A stretch of DNA of 64,000 bases. It comes from VAZQ01 sp963771845 (GTDB lineage: Bacteria > Pseudomonadota > Alphaproteobacteria > Rhizobiales > Xanthobacteraceae). Shown here one piece after another: positions 18,711-27,395 of the stretch; the stretch's first letter is position 1; the number at the start of each line of letters is the position of its first letter. A program made the position numbers and the translations under genes. The notes beneath the pieces are model-generated. The model saw nothing but the letters and a program-made list of their open reading frames with translations. It did not search any database and was not told the origin of the DNA. The stretch spans positions 1-64,000 of the forward strand of contig CAVYVC010000023.1 of the NCBI GenBank assembly GCA_963771845.1. Reading direction: 5' to 3'.

Positions 18711-18922
18711 CGCTCAACCTCGCGTCCTTTGATTGGGCTCGATCGGTAGGCGCCCCCGAGCCATTGCGGTATGGGCTTTCATGGTGTGTGCGGCGCCGGA
18801 TCACAGAAGTCGCGAGCGGACTCGTGTGACAGGCACCGTCGTGCCGCCCCAGCCACACCGAAGTCCGGTTATCACACTTCAAATGGCTTGACCAGCACGC
18901 CCCAAAACGCCGTGCCAAGACG

Positions 18923-19660
18923 TCAGACCATGGCCATGCCTCCGTTCACATGCAGTGTTTGGCCAGTCACATAGCCCGCCTCCCCGGAGGCGAGGTAGAC
19001 GGCGGCGGCGGCTACGTCATCCCCCCCGCCAAGCCGCGCCGCTGGCACTCTGGCAAGGATCGCGTCCCGCTGTTTCTCATTAAGTCTGTCGGTCATTGCC
19101 GAGGCGATGAAACCAGGGGCGATAACATTGGCCGTTACGCCCCGCCGGGCATATTCCGCCGCCACGGACTTGATGAACCCGATCAAGCCCGCTTTGCTGG
19201 CGCTATAGTTGCTCTGCCCCGCATTGCCGGTAACCCCAACCACCGACGAAATGGCAATGATCCGCCCAAACCGGCGCCGCATCATGCCGCGAACCGCGGC
19301 ACGGGCCAGCCGGAATGTCGCGGTCAAGTTGACGGTCAGGACTTGATCCCAGTCCTCATCGCGCAATTGAACGAGCAGATTGTCTTTTGTGACTCCCGCA
19401 TTTGCCACCAGGATATCCACTTGGCCCATCAGTTCCTCGGATTTCGGCAGGAGCGCCTCGACGTCGTCCTTGTCAGCAAGGTTGCAGGGGATGACATGAA
19501 GACGATCAGCGAGGGAGGCGGCGAGCGTGTCGAGCACATCGCGCCGTGTCCCGGAAATAGCAACTGTCGCGCCTTGACGGTGGAACGCCCGAACAATCGC
19601 GCTTCCTATTGTGCCGCTTGCGCCGGTTACGAGCGCGGTTTTGCCGCTTAATTCGAACAT
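18923..19660 (-). CDS. fabG: 3-oxoacyl-[acyl-carrier-protein] reductase
   Basis: NADPH-dependent reductase of the elongation cycle, SDR family, 245 residues. It has the Rossmann motif TGASGTIGSAI, NAGVTKDNL, the catalytic Ser (ISSVVGVTGN) with YSASK, and the C-terminal VTGQTLHVNGGMAMV. The ATG with a GGAG ribosome-binding sequence was chosen over a longer in-frame start. It lies 31 bp downstream of fabD. Confidence 0.97.
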   Translation of the reverse strand: MFELSGKTALVTGASGTIGSAIVRAFHRQGATVAISGTRRDVLDTLAASLADRLHVIPCNLADKDDVEALLPKSEELMGQVDILVANAGVTKDNLLVQLRDEDWDQVLTVNLTATFRLARAAVRGMMRRRFGRIIAISSVVGVTGNAGQSNYSASKAGLIGFIKSVAAEYARRGVTANVIAPGFIASAMTDRLNEKQRDAILARVPAARLGGGDDVAAAAVYLASGEAGYVTGQTLHVNGGMAMV

Positions 19661-19691
19661 CAACAGCTCCTGCGTCCCACGCGAATTGGGG

Positions 19692-20636
19692 TCAGCCCGA
19701 AGCGGCCTTGAATGCAGCCACATCCTCGGGGGTTCCAATCGCCACCCCGCGGGCGCCTTCTGCAATCCGCTTGACCAGCCCGCTCAACACCTTTCCAGCT
19801 CCGATCTCGTAAAATGTCGTGACGCCGGCCGTTGCCATTGCGCTGACGGACTCGCGCCACCGCACCGTCCCAGTCACTTGCGCAACGAGTGCGCGCACAA
19901 TCTCTTCCGGCTCGCTGATCGGCTTTGCCCAAACATTGGCCACGACCGGCACGACAGGACGCCCGATCGTCACCTGAGCCAGCGCCTCCGCCATGACCTC
20001 AGCAGCCGGCTGCATCAAGGCACAATGGAAGGGGGCCGAGACCGGCAGCAGCATGGCGCGCCGGGCGCCGTGCTCCTTTGCGATGTCGAGTGCACGATTG
20101 ACCGCGGCGCTGTGCCCCGAAACGACCACCTGGCCGGCGCCGTTGTCGTTGGCTGCCTGGCACACCTCGCCCTGGCTGGCCTTCGCCGCAACTTCCACCG
20201 CCTGGTCAAATTCGAGGCCCAGTAGCGCCGCCATGGCCCCGAGATTCACGGGGACCGCCTGCTGCATGGCACGACCGCGAATGCGCAATAACCGCGCGGT
20301 ATCATGGATCGAGAGAGAGCGTGCAGCCGCAAGCGCCGAATATTCGCCGAGAGAATGCCCGGCAACACAACAAGCCGCTCTCCAGATATCGAGGCCTGCC
20401 TCAGCCTCCAACACGCGCATGACCGCGAGCGACACCGCCATCAGGGCGGGCTGAGCATTCTCGGTCAAGGTGAGCTTCTCGGCCGGGCCTTCCCAGATGA
20501 TTTGGCTGAGCTTCTCGCACAGAGCCGCGTCAACCTCCGCAAACACCTCGCGCGCCGGGGCAAATGCCTCGGCCAGTGCCTTGCCCATGCCGACGACCTG
20601 GCTTCCTTGACCCGGAAAAATGAAAGCTGCCGACAT
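19692..20636 (-). CDS. fabD: Malonyl-CoA:ACP transacylase
   Basis: Loads malonyl groups onto ACP. The 314 residues carry the oxyanion-hole motif FIFPGQGSQVVGMGK, the nucleophile elbow GHSLGEYSALAAA (Ser about 93), and the catalytic His in SAPFHCALM. It is the first gene of the minus-strand fab operon and is divergent from rpsF, with a 406-bp shared upstream region. Confidence 0.97.
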   Translation of the reverse strand: MSAAFIFPGQGSQVVGMGKALAEAFAPAREVFAEVDAALCEKLSQIIWEGPAEKLTLTENAQPALMAVSLAVMRVLEAEAGLDIWRAACCVAGHSLGEYSALAAARSLSIHDTARLLRIRGRAMQQAVPVNLGAMAALLGLEFDQAVEVAAKASQGEVCQAANDNGAGQVVVSGHSAAVNRALDIAKEHGARRAMLLPVSAPFHCALMQPAAEVMAEALAQVTIGRPVVPVVANVWAKPISEPEEIVRALVAQVTGTVRWRESVSAMATAGVTTFYEIGAGKVLSGLVKRIAEGARGVAIGTPEDVAAFKAASG

Positions 20637-21042
20637 TGGCTCAAGCTGCCATCAGGTGGTTGGCGGCCGCGCCATCAAACCCTTCATCACGTCCATTCTT
20701 GAGCCCTTACGGATGAGCGCAGCAGATGACCGCTAAGCGATGGCAAAGCTTCGCGGTCATGGGCGCGAAATGTGCCTCACGTCGCCACAAATGGCCAACA
20801 TTACCTTCTGAATCAATAAGGCGCCGCCGCTTGCCTTTCCGCCCGGACGCCCTATAACGCGCGCTTCTGCTCAATCCCGGCCGGGAGCTGAACGGACGGT
20901 CACTGGCAAAGGCGCCATGCGGCAGGGACCATGTGGTCCGGCGTCCCGTGTTCCCGCCTTCTGAGCATTCGAGCCTTTCCGAAAGGGCCCGAAGGGCTTC
21001 GCGCCGGGAGAGCACCGCAGGCAACGAAAGGCATATACCAGC
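20637..21042. other. Divergent leader region between fabD and rpsF
   Basis: No protein gene is supported. It contains a good plus-strand promoter (separate entry), and then a GC-rich leader of about 175 nt before rpsF with inverted repeats near 20975-21000 (CCTTTCCGAAAGG followed by GCCCGAAGGGC). An S6:S18 autoregulatory leader would be expected here in many bacteria, but I cannot confirm the conserved motif by eye. Confidence 0.55.
20831..20858 (+). promoter_or_regulatory. Housekeeping-type promoter for the rpsF operon
   Basis: TTGCCT and TATAAC are separated by 16 bp. This is a good sigma-70 match in very GC-rich surroundings and points toward rpsF, leaving a leader of about 175 nt. Confidence 0.6.
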
Positions 21043-21513
21043 ATGCCGCTCTATGAACATGTCTTCCTGACGCGCCAGGACGCAAGCGCCCAGCAGGTCG
21101 AAGAGCTCACGGCTCAATTCAAGGGTGTCATCGAGCAGATGGGCGGCAAGGTCGCCAAGGTCGAGCAATGGGGGGTGAAGTCGCTCTCATATCGCCTTCA
21201 GAAGAATCGCAAGGCTCATTTCACCCTGCTTAACCTCGACGCGCCGCCGGCCGCGCTTAACGAGGTCGAGCGCCAGGAACGCCTCAACGAGGACGTCGTT
21301 CGCTATCTTACGATCCGCGTGGAGGAGCTTGAAGAAGGGCCCTCTGCGATGATGCGCAAGGTCGACCGTGATCGTGAGCGTGAAGACCGCGGATTCGGAT
21401 TCCGCGAGCGGGACCGAGGCGGCTTTCGTGAACGCGGAGAGCATCGACGCGATCGCGAGGTGCGCCCAGCCCGCGAGAGCGTGGATGAGGGATCTGCGGC
21501 GATCGAGGAGTGA
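21043..21513 (+). CDS. rpsF: 30S ribosomal protein S6
   Basis: A 156-residue S6 starting MPLYEHVFLTRQDASAQQVEEL, with the core GGKVAKVEQWGVKSLSYRLQKNRK (only the first part is diagnostic) and the paired-strand RYLTIRVEEL. As in other alphaproteobacteria it has a long, highly charged Arg/Glu/Asp-rich tail of about 50 residues. It is the first gene of rpsF-rpsR-DUF2232-rplI. Confidence 0.97.
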   Translation: MPLYEHVFLTRQDASAQQVEELTAQFKGVIEQMGGKVAKVEQWGVKSLSYRLQKNRKAHFTLLNLDAPPAALNEVERQERLNEDVVRYLTIRVEELEEGPSAMMRKVDRDREREDRGFGFRERDRGGFRERGEHRRDREVRPARESVDEGSAAIEE

Positions 21514-21519
21514 CGGGCC

Positions 21520-21765
21520 ATGGCGTTTGCACCGACTCAGAACCGCCGGCCGTTCTTTCGCCGTCGCAAGACCTGTCCCTTCTCCGGCGCGAACGCCCCG
21601 AAGATCGACTACAAGGACGTACGGTTGTTGCAGCGTTACATATCCGAGCGCGGCAAAATCGTGCCGAGCCGGATCACGGCGGTTTCGGCCAAGAAGCAGC
21701 GAGAGCTCGCCCGCGCGATCAAGCGCGCGCGATTTCTCGGATTGCTGCCATATGTGATCAGCTGA
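21520..21765 (+). CDS. rpsR: 30S ribosomal protein S18
   Basis: An 81-residue S18 with RRPFFRRRKTCPFSG, the core YKDVRLLQRYISERGKIVPSR, and KKQRELARAIKRARFLGLLP. It starts 6 bp after rpsF and pairs with S6 in the 30S platform. The CPFSG Cys is single, so no zinc site is predicted. Confidence 0.98.
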   Translation: MAFAPTQNRRPFFRRRKTCPFSGANAPKIDYKDVRLLQRYISERGKIVPSRITAVSAKKQRELARAIKRARFLGLLPYVIS

Positions 21766-21829
21766 CCAAGACAATCCGGTTGGGACGAAGGCATTCGTCT
21801 CTAACCGCCACGAGGCGGGACAGCTACAG

Positions 21830-22750
21830 ATGGTTCGCATCATTCTCGTCGGAATCGCTGCCGGTCTAGCCGCGTCACTGCTGTTTGCATCCGTGATCTC
21901 GGGATCGATGGCGGCCGTCTTTCTATTTTACCTCGCGCCGTTGCCGATCATGATAGCAGCGCTTGGCTTTACACATCTCGCGGGCTTGGTGGCTGCCGCC
22001 TCAGCGACCGCTATCCTTGCAACGCTTTCCGGCGCATTTCTTTTTGCCGTGGCCGTAATCTCATTCGGAGCGTGGTGGCTTGGCTATCTGAGCCTGCTCG
22101 CACGACCCGTCGGGAATGGAGCGGGAGAACAGCTCGAATGGTATTCCGTCGGCCGGCTCGTACTGTGGGCGGCAGTGATTGGCGCCCTGGTTGTGGCCGC
22201 GGCCGTGCCGAACTTCGGAACGGATCAGGAGACTCTGCAGGACAGTTTGCGCAAGACATATGAACAAATTCTGCGCGACCCATCTCTGATTGATTTGCTG
22301 GTGATCGCTGTTGCGCCCGCTGCGGCCGTGGTTTCCACGCTCACTTATCTGCTCAACTTGTGGCTTGCAGCACGGATCGTGAAAATCTCGGGTCGCCTTT
22401 CCAGGCCGTGGCCGGATTTGGCGGCAATGACTTTCCCGCAATTCGCGCTTGGCTTGACTGCGCTTGCGATCACAGCTTCGTTCCTGCCTGATCTGTTTGG
22501 CATCCTGTCCGGCGCCTGGGCCGCAAGTTTGGTTATGGCATTTGTAATCCTCGGTTTTGCCGTGCTGCATTCCACAACGCGCGGGATGACCGGCCGTCCT
22601 GCCGTGCTCGGCGGAGTCTATGCCGCCTCTCTCGTGCTCGGCTGGCCGCTCCTGATTCTGGGCATGGCGGGGGTTGCCGAAACGATCTTCGACATCCGTG
22701 CGCGGTTTGGACGAAAGCGACAGCACCCTCCGCCGACACTGCGGATGTGA
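21830..22750 (+). CDS. DUF2232 family multi-spanning membrane protein
   Basis: A 306-residue hydrophobic protein with about eight predicted membrane helices and few charged residues. Position between rpsR and rplI and the overall profile match the DUF2232 (YybS-like) family, which sits in the same place across Hyphomicrobiales. Function is unknown. It overlaps the region of the rplI ribosome-binding site, implying co-expression with the ribosomal genes. The start at MVRIILVGIAAGLAAS gives a normal membrane N-terminus. Confidence 0.85.
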   Translation: MVRIILVGIAAGLAASLLFASVISGSMAAVFLFYLAPLPIMIAALGFTHLAGLVAAASATAILATLSGAFLFAVAVISFGAWWLGYLSLLARPVGNGAGEQLEWYSVGRLVLWAAVIGALVVAAAVPNFGTDQETLQDSLRKTYEQILRDPSLIDLLVIAVAPAAAVVSTLTYLLNLWLAARIVKISGRLSRPWPDLAAMTFPQFALGLTALAITASFLPDLFGILSGAWAASLVMAFVILGFAVLHSTTRGMTGRPAVLGGVYAASLVLGWPLLILGMAGVAETIFDIRARFGRKRQHPPPTLRM

Positions 22751-22776
22751 CGCAAAGAGGAAATGGAGCATCAGCG

Positions 22777-23406
22777 ATGGAAGTGATCCTGCTGGAACGC
22801 GTTCCGAAGCTTGGTCAGATGGGCGAAGTAGTGCGCGTGAAAGACGGGTTTGCGCGCAACTATCTTTTGCCCAAAGGCAAAGCGCTGCGGGCGACCAAAG
22901 AAAATCGCTCGCGGTTTGAGAACATGAAAGTAGAGCTCGAAGCACGCAATCTCGAGCAAAAGGGGGAGGCAGAAAAGATCGCCAAGACTTTGAATGGGCG
23001 CAGCTTCACTGTGCTGCGTCAGGCGGCCGAAGGGGGCCAGCTGTACGGCTCGGTCTCGCCACGCGATCTCGCGGCTCTCATCAGTGAGAGCGGTTGCGCG
23101 ATCAGTCGCAGCCAAATCGCCCTCAATACGCCGATCAAAGCCGTTGGTGCGCACAAGGTACCGGTATCGCTCCACCCCGAAGTGGAAGTCACGATCAATG
23201 TGACAGTGGCGCGCAACGCCGACGAGGCGCAGAGGATCGCGCGCGGAGACGACATTACCAGGCCATTGGAGGAACAGGAGAAAGAGGCCGAGGACGCGGT
23301 TGAGGAAACTTTTTTCGAGCCCGAGGCCGCCGAGGCGCGACGGACGAGAGAAACCCAGAGTGGGAAATCCCAAGCTGAAGCGCCCGCTCCCCAGCAGAAG
23401 CGGTAG
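22777..23406 (+). CDS. rplI: 50S ribosomal protein L9
   Basis: A 209-residue L9 with the N-terminal RNA-binding domain MEVILLERVPKLGQMGEVV and VKDGFARNYLLPKGKA, the long connecting helix, and the C-terminal domain (YGSVSPRDLAALI, ALNTPIKAVGAHKVPVSLHPEV). An acidic/Ala-rich tail of about 55 residues extends beyond the 150-residue core, as in related bacteria. The internal ATG with an AAAGAGGA ribosome-binding sequence is the start; a longer frame overlaps the previous gene. Confidence 0.97.
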   Translation: MEVILLERVPKLGQMGEVVRVKDGFARNYLLPKGKALRATKENRSRFENMKVELEARNLEQKGEAEKIAKTLNGRSFTVLRQAAEGGQLYGSVSPRDLAALISESGCAISRSQIALNTPIKAVGAHKVPVSLHPEVEVTINVTVARNADEAQRIARGDDITRPLEEQEKEAEDAVEETFFEPEAAEARRTRETQSGKSQAEAPAPQQKR

Positions 23407-23413
23407 TGTCGCT

Positions 23414-24013
23414 TTACTCCTCGAACTCCTCGGCAGAATTGCGCCGCGCGGTTCCTCCGGCGGCGGCCTGGGAGGGAGCCGCCTCTAATCCTGCGGTCCC
23501 CGAGGAAGCGCCGACTTCCATGCTTTCGGAGGGGCGCCGGGACCGCGGCTTGGCTGGTTCGGCACCCGTTGCCGACGCAACCCCCGGCAGGGCTGCCTGA
23601 GTTTCGGATTTAGTCTGATCGCCTCCCTGGCCCGGTGTTGAAGACCGGGCGTTCTCGCTCGGCGCAGCCTGCCCTGCGCCGAGGACCGGCGGCTTGCGCT
23701 GCGAAACCGCGCGCGCATCGCTGCCGACACTTGCAAGATACGCAGCCATGGCCGTGGCTTCCCTCATGCCCGTCGTGTAGTGCTCGCGCATGAATGCCGC
23801 ACTCGTGCGCTTTATTTCGCGCGGGCTTTTATGGCACGCGCTGCACGTATCGGCGAAAATTTGCGCGGGCGATTTGCCGGCGTCGAGATTCGATTGCGCT
23901 TGCGCCGGCTGAGATGCCATCAATGGCGCGAGCGCAACCGCCCACACCATTGCAATTCGGACTAAAGTCGGGTCGGCGCCGACCGGCCCCGCTGTCTTGC
24001 GAAGAGGCAACAT
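23414..24013 (-). CDS. Secreted c-type cytochrome-like protein with disordered tail
   Basis: One heme-attachment motif, CSACH, follows a signal-peptide-like segment (hydrophobic core VRIAMVWAVALAPLMA, Ala-Gln cleavage region). Downstream MREHYTTGMREATAMAAYL supplies possible axial Met ligands. The last about 110 residues are Pro/Ala/Ser/Glu-rich and probably disordered. The start is uncertain: the ATG at 24013 gives a compact signal peptide, and 24079 or 24124 are alternatives. It is convergent with rplI (7-bp gap). No partner oxidase is near, so its redox role is unknown. Confidence 0.7.
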   Translation of the reverse strand: MLPLRKTAGPVGADPTLVRIAMVWAVALAPLMASQPAQAQSNLDAGKSPAQIFADTCSACHKSPREIKRTSAAFMREHYTTGMREATAMAAYLASVGSDARAVSQRKPPVLGAGQAAPSENARSSTPGQGGDQTKSETQAALPGVASATGAEPAKPRSRRPSESMEVGASSGTAGLEAAPSQAAAGGTARRNSAEEFEE

Positions 24014-24244
24014 TCCCCGTTCGCCGGTCGGCTGGCGAGTTACCAGGTTAGAAAGTAGCTTGGCTGGGTCAACGTTCATTTTGCTCGCAACTCTCACCGT
24101 CCTCAGGCATTGCCCTAGCCGCAAGTCTTTGTTTTAATTCGCCAGCTTGCCCAGGCCAATGGCATCGAGCGAGGGATCTGCCGGAGGCCGGTGAACGGCA
24201 ATTGTGTCGAGGGCATGGCGTGTGTATGCGGCATGAGGCTGCCG

Positions 24245-25501
24245 ATGGACCGGTTGCTTCGGTGGGTATGGGGAAAAGTGATCCGCGTCGGGAGTGTCCG
24301 GGTCACGACCGCAGCGGGTTCGACCTTTACCTTTGGAGACGGGACCGGCAAGCCCGTCGCAATTCGCTTTAAGACCCGAGCGGCCGAGCGCGGCGTTCTT
24401 CTTAATCCCGAACTTCGATTTGGCGAGGCTTACATGGAAGGCGGCCTCGTGGTCGAACAGGGCAGCATCGCCGACCTGCTTGCGGTCGTGCTTGGTCAGC
24501 CGTGTGAAGGCCGACCCCTGTGGTGGGCACGCCTGCGCTCGTTCGCACGGTTTTGCTACCGCCGATTGAGTCAATTCAATCGCCCCACGCGAGCGCGGCG
24601 CAATGTGGCGCATCACTATGATCTTGATGCGCAGCTCTACTCGCTCTTCCTCGACAGCGATCGGCAATACAGCTGCGCTTATTTCGAGTACCAGGATCAA
24701 TCCCTTGATGATGCTCAGCTCGCTAAGAAGCGGCATCTCGCTGCCAAGCTTCTTCTTTCTCCTAACCAGCGCGTGCTGGATATCGGCTGCGGATGGGGAG
24801 GACTGGCGCTCTATCTCGGAGAGATTTGCGGCGCGCGGGTCACCGGTATCACGCTTTCCGAGCAGCAACACGCGATTGCACAAGCGCGCGCGGGCGAGAA
24901 AGGATTATCCACAAAGGTGGGGTTCCGGCTCCAGGACTACCGCAACCAGGCGGGCCGGTTTGACCGCATCGTCTCGGTGGGGATGTTCGAACATGTGGGG
25001 GTCGGGTTTTATGGGGCTTTTTTCCGCAGATGCTACGAGCTTCTGGATGATCGCGGCGTGATGGTCCTGCATTCCATCGGACGATCGGAAGGACCAGGTG
25101 TCACGAATCCCTGGATTGCGAAATATATCTTTCCTGGAGGCTATATTCCGGCACTTTCGGAAGTGCTCCCCGCCGTGGAGCGCGCGGGCCTCCTGGTCAC
25201 GGACATTGAAATCCTGCGCCTGCATTACGCCGAGACCCTGAAGGCCTGGCGGGAGCGCTTTCTTGCGCATCGCAATCAGGTGGAACGGCTCTATGATCAG
25301 CGCTTTGAGCGGATGTGGGAGTTCTATCTTGCATCTGCGGAAATGGCATTCCGCGAGCAGGATATGATGGTGTTCCAGGTGCAGCTCACCAAGCGCCAGG
25401 GAATTGTGCCAAAGACGCGCGATTACATAGCGCGGGAAGAAGCACGCCTGCGCGCGCTTGAGGTCCAGAGTCGCGCGCCTTGGCAACTCGCGGGGGAGTG
25501 A
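24245..25501 (+). CDS. cfa: Cyclopropane-fatty-acyl-phospholipid synthase family methyltransferase
   Basis: A 418-residue SAM-dependent enzyme that methylenates double bonds of membrane phospholipid acyl chains. It has an N-terminal lipid-binding domain, then the SAM motif VLDIGCGWGGLALYLGE, ITLSEQQHAIAQAR, and family motifs VSVGMFEHVG, HSIGR and FPGGYIPALSE. The ATG before DRLLRWVW has a GAGG ribosome-binding sequence at suitable spacing; an ATG 12 bp upstream is an alternative. It stands alone between a cytochrome gene and dnaB. Confidence 0.93.
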   Translation: MDRLLRWVWGKVIRVGSVRVTTAAGSTFTFGDGTGKPVAIRFKTRAAERGVLLNPELRFGEAYMEGGLVVEQGSIADLLAVVLGQPCEGRPLWWARLRSFARFCYRRLSQFNRPTRARRNVAHHYDLDAQLYSLFLDSDRQYSCAYFEYQDQSLDDAQLAKKRHLAAKLLLSPNQRVLDIGCGWGGLALYLGEICGARVTGITLSEQQHAIAQARAGEKGLSTKVGFRLQDYRNQAGRFDRIVSVGMFEHVGVGFYGAFFRRCYELLDDRGVMVLHSIGRSEGPGVTNPWIAKYIFPGGYIPALSEVLPAVERAGLLVTDIEILRLHYAETLKAWRERFLAHRNQVERLYDQRFERMWEFYLASAEMAFREQDMMVFQVQLTKRQGIVPKTRDYIAREEARLRALEVQSRAPWQLAGE

Positions 25502-25825
25502 TTCTATTGGCCGCGATTTCTTTGCGGCCGTCAAGAATTCTGTTGCAGCTCAACAAAGCCATCGGTGATTACGGGGATTAGCAGGCGAGAATTTCCCCGC
25601 CTCCCTCACCGCGTGCTAAGCGCATCCTTCCTTGCAGTTGCAACCCCGTAGTTCGTAAGTCTGGTCAGGCCGGGCGGCTTGCGCGGTAACCGCCGCCCGC
25701 AATGCGGCATTGCGCCCATGCATGATGAGCGCATGCCACGGACCTGATCCGCCTTGCGATTGATCTGGTGAGTGCCGTGCTCCGACGTCGTGCTAGAATC
25801 GCGAGAATCAGAAGACTGGAACATC
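25502..25825. other. Intergenic region upstream of dnaB
   Basis: No gene is supported. A GGCCGC/GCGGCC hairpin at 25509-25529 follows cfa but lacks a T-run. A -10-like TAGAAT at 25794-25799 precedes dnaB, without a clear -35. Confidence 0.45.
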
Positions 25826-27319
25826 ATGGCAATCGAGTTGGCCGCGCGCAAAATTACCGAGATATCGGCGCCAGCCTACCGCGCCGCACCGCATAACATC
25901 GAAGCGGAGCAGGCGCTGCTGGGCGCGGTCCTGGTCAACAATGAGGCGCTCTACCGGGTCAGCGATTTTCTCGAGCCACAGCATTTCTTCGAACCGATCC
26001 ACCAGCAGATCTACGATATCTCGCGGAGCCTGATCCGCACGAGCAAGCTTGCTTCCCCGGTGACGCTCAAGACCTTTCTGCCGGCAGACCTCGACATTGC
26101 CGGATTGACGCTCGCGCAGTATCTCGCCCGCCTCGCCGCAGAGGCGACGACCATCATCAACGCGGTTGACTATGGACGCACGGTCTATGATCTGGCGATC
26201 CGGCGCGAGCTCATTCAAATCGGCGAGGAGATGGTCAACGGTGCATACGATGCACCGGTCGATTTCGCGCCGCGCGAACAGATCGAAGAGGCCGAGCGCA
26301 GGTTATATGATCTCGCGGAGATCGGACGCTACGGCGGCGGCTTTCAGAAATTCGAGACTGCGCTCACAACCGCGGTCGATATGGCGGCACGCGCTTATCA
26401 GCGCGAAGGCAAGCTCTCGGGCCTGGCAACGGGGCTGCGAGACCTGGATATCAAAATGGGCGGGCTGCAGCCCTCTGATCTGATCATTGTTGCCGGCCGT
26501 CCCGGCATGGGCAAGACCGCGCTCGCCACCAATATCGCGTACAACGTCGCGCGGGCCTGGAGCGGCGAGGTGCGTGCTGATGGTCACATCGAGACCGTAA
26601 ACGGCGGCATCGTGGGGTTCTTCTCGTTGGAAATGTCGGCCGAGCAGCTTGCCACCAGGATCATCGCGGAGCAGACCGGAATTCCATCGAGCACCATCCG
26701 CCGCGGCGGCATTCACGAACTCGATTTTGAGAAGATCAAGGACGTCGCGACCGAGCTGCAACATCTTCCGTTCTTTATCGATGAGACCGGCGGGCTGACC
26801 GTCGCGCAGCTCGCCGCCCGCGCGCGTCGTCTTAAGCGGCAAAAGGGCCTTGACCTTGTTGTGATCGACTACATCCAGCTGCTGCAAGGATCCACCCGGC
26901 GCGCCCTGGAAGGGCGGGTGCACGAGGTCACTGAGATCACTACCAGCCTCAAGGCGCTGGCCAAGGAGCTTAATGTGCCGGTCCTCGCGTTATCCCAATT
27001 GTCGCGCCAGGTGGAGAATCGGGAAGACAAGCGGCCGCAGCTATCTGACTTACGCGAGTCGGGTTCTATCGAGCAGGACGCTGATGTCGTATTGTTCGTA
27101 TTTCGCGAGGAGTATTATCTCAGCAACAAGGAGCCGCGGCCGGGCACGGATGAGCACACGAGGTGGCAGATCGAAATGGATGCCGCGCACGGAAAAGCCG
27201 AGATCATCATCGGCAAACAGCGTCATGGCCCGACGGGAACCGTCAGTCTTCAGTTCGAGGCACAAGTGACAAGGTTCGACAACCTGGCACGCGAAGATCA
27301 GTTGCCTCAGCAGATTTGA
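25826..27319 (+). CDS. dnaB: Replicative DNA helicase
   Basis: Hexameric 5'-3' helicase of the replication fork, 497 residues. The N-terminal primase-interaction domain (PHNIEAEQALLGAVLVN) is followed by the RecA-like domain with Walker A GRPGMGKTAL, Walker B LDLVVIDYIQLL and the DnaB motif LSQLSRQVENR with DLRESGSIEQDADVV. The C-terminus contains the IIGKQRHGPTG arginine-finger region. The ATG before AIELAARK is the family start. No intein is present. Confidence 0.98.
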   Translation: MAIELAARKITEISAPAYRAAPHNIEAEQALLGAVLVNNEALYRVSDFLEPQHFFEPIHQQIYDISRSLIRTSKLASPVTLKTFLPADLDIAGLTLAQYLARLAAEATTIINAVDYGRTVYDLAIRRELIQIGEEMVNGAYDAPVDFAPREQIEEAERRLYDLAEIGRYGGGFQKFETALTTAVDMAARAYQREGKLSGLATGLRDLDIKMGGLQPSDLIIVAGRPGMGKTALATNIAYNVARAWSGEVRADGHIETVNGGIVGFFSLEMSAEQLATRIIAEQTGIPSSTIRRGGIHELDFEKIKDVATELQHLPFFIDETGGLTVAQLAARARRLKRQKGLDLVVIDYIQLLQGSTRRALEGRVHEVTEITTSLKALAKELNVPVLALSQLSRQVENREDKRPQLSDLRESGSIEQDADVVLFVFREEYYLSNKEPRPGTDEHTRWQIEMDAAHGKAEIIIGKQRHGPTGTVSLQFEAQVTRFDNLAREDQLPQQI

Positions 27320-27395
27320 TTTTGCCCGCGCGCCGCACGGCGTTACGCACCGTGCGTACTGGACGCCTGCGTCGAGCCGGGTCATAAGGCGTGCC

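Noticed and set aside
25509..25529. GGCCGC/GCGGCC hairpin as terminator of cfa
   Set aside because: It has a short stem, a large loop and no T-run.
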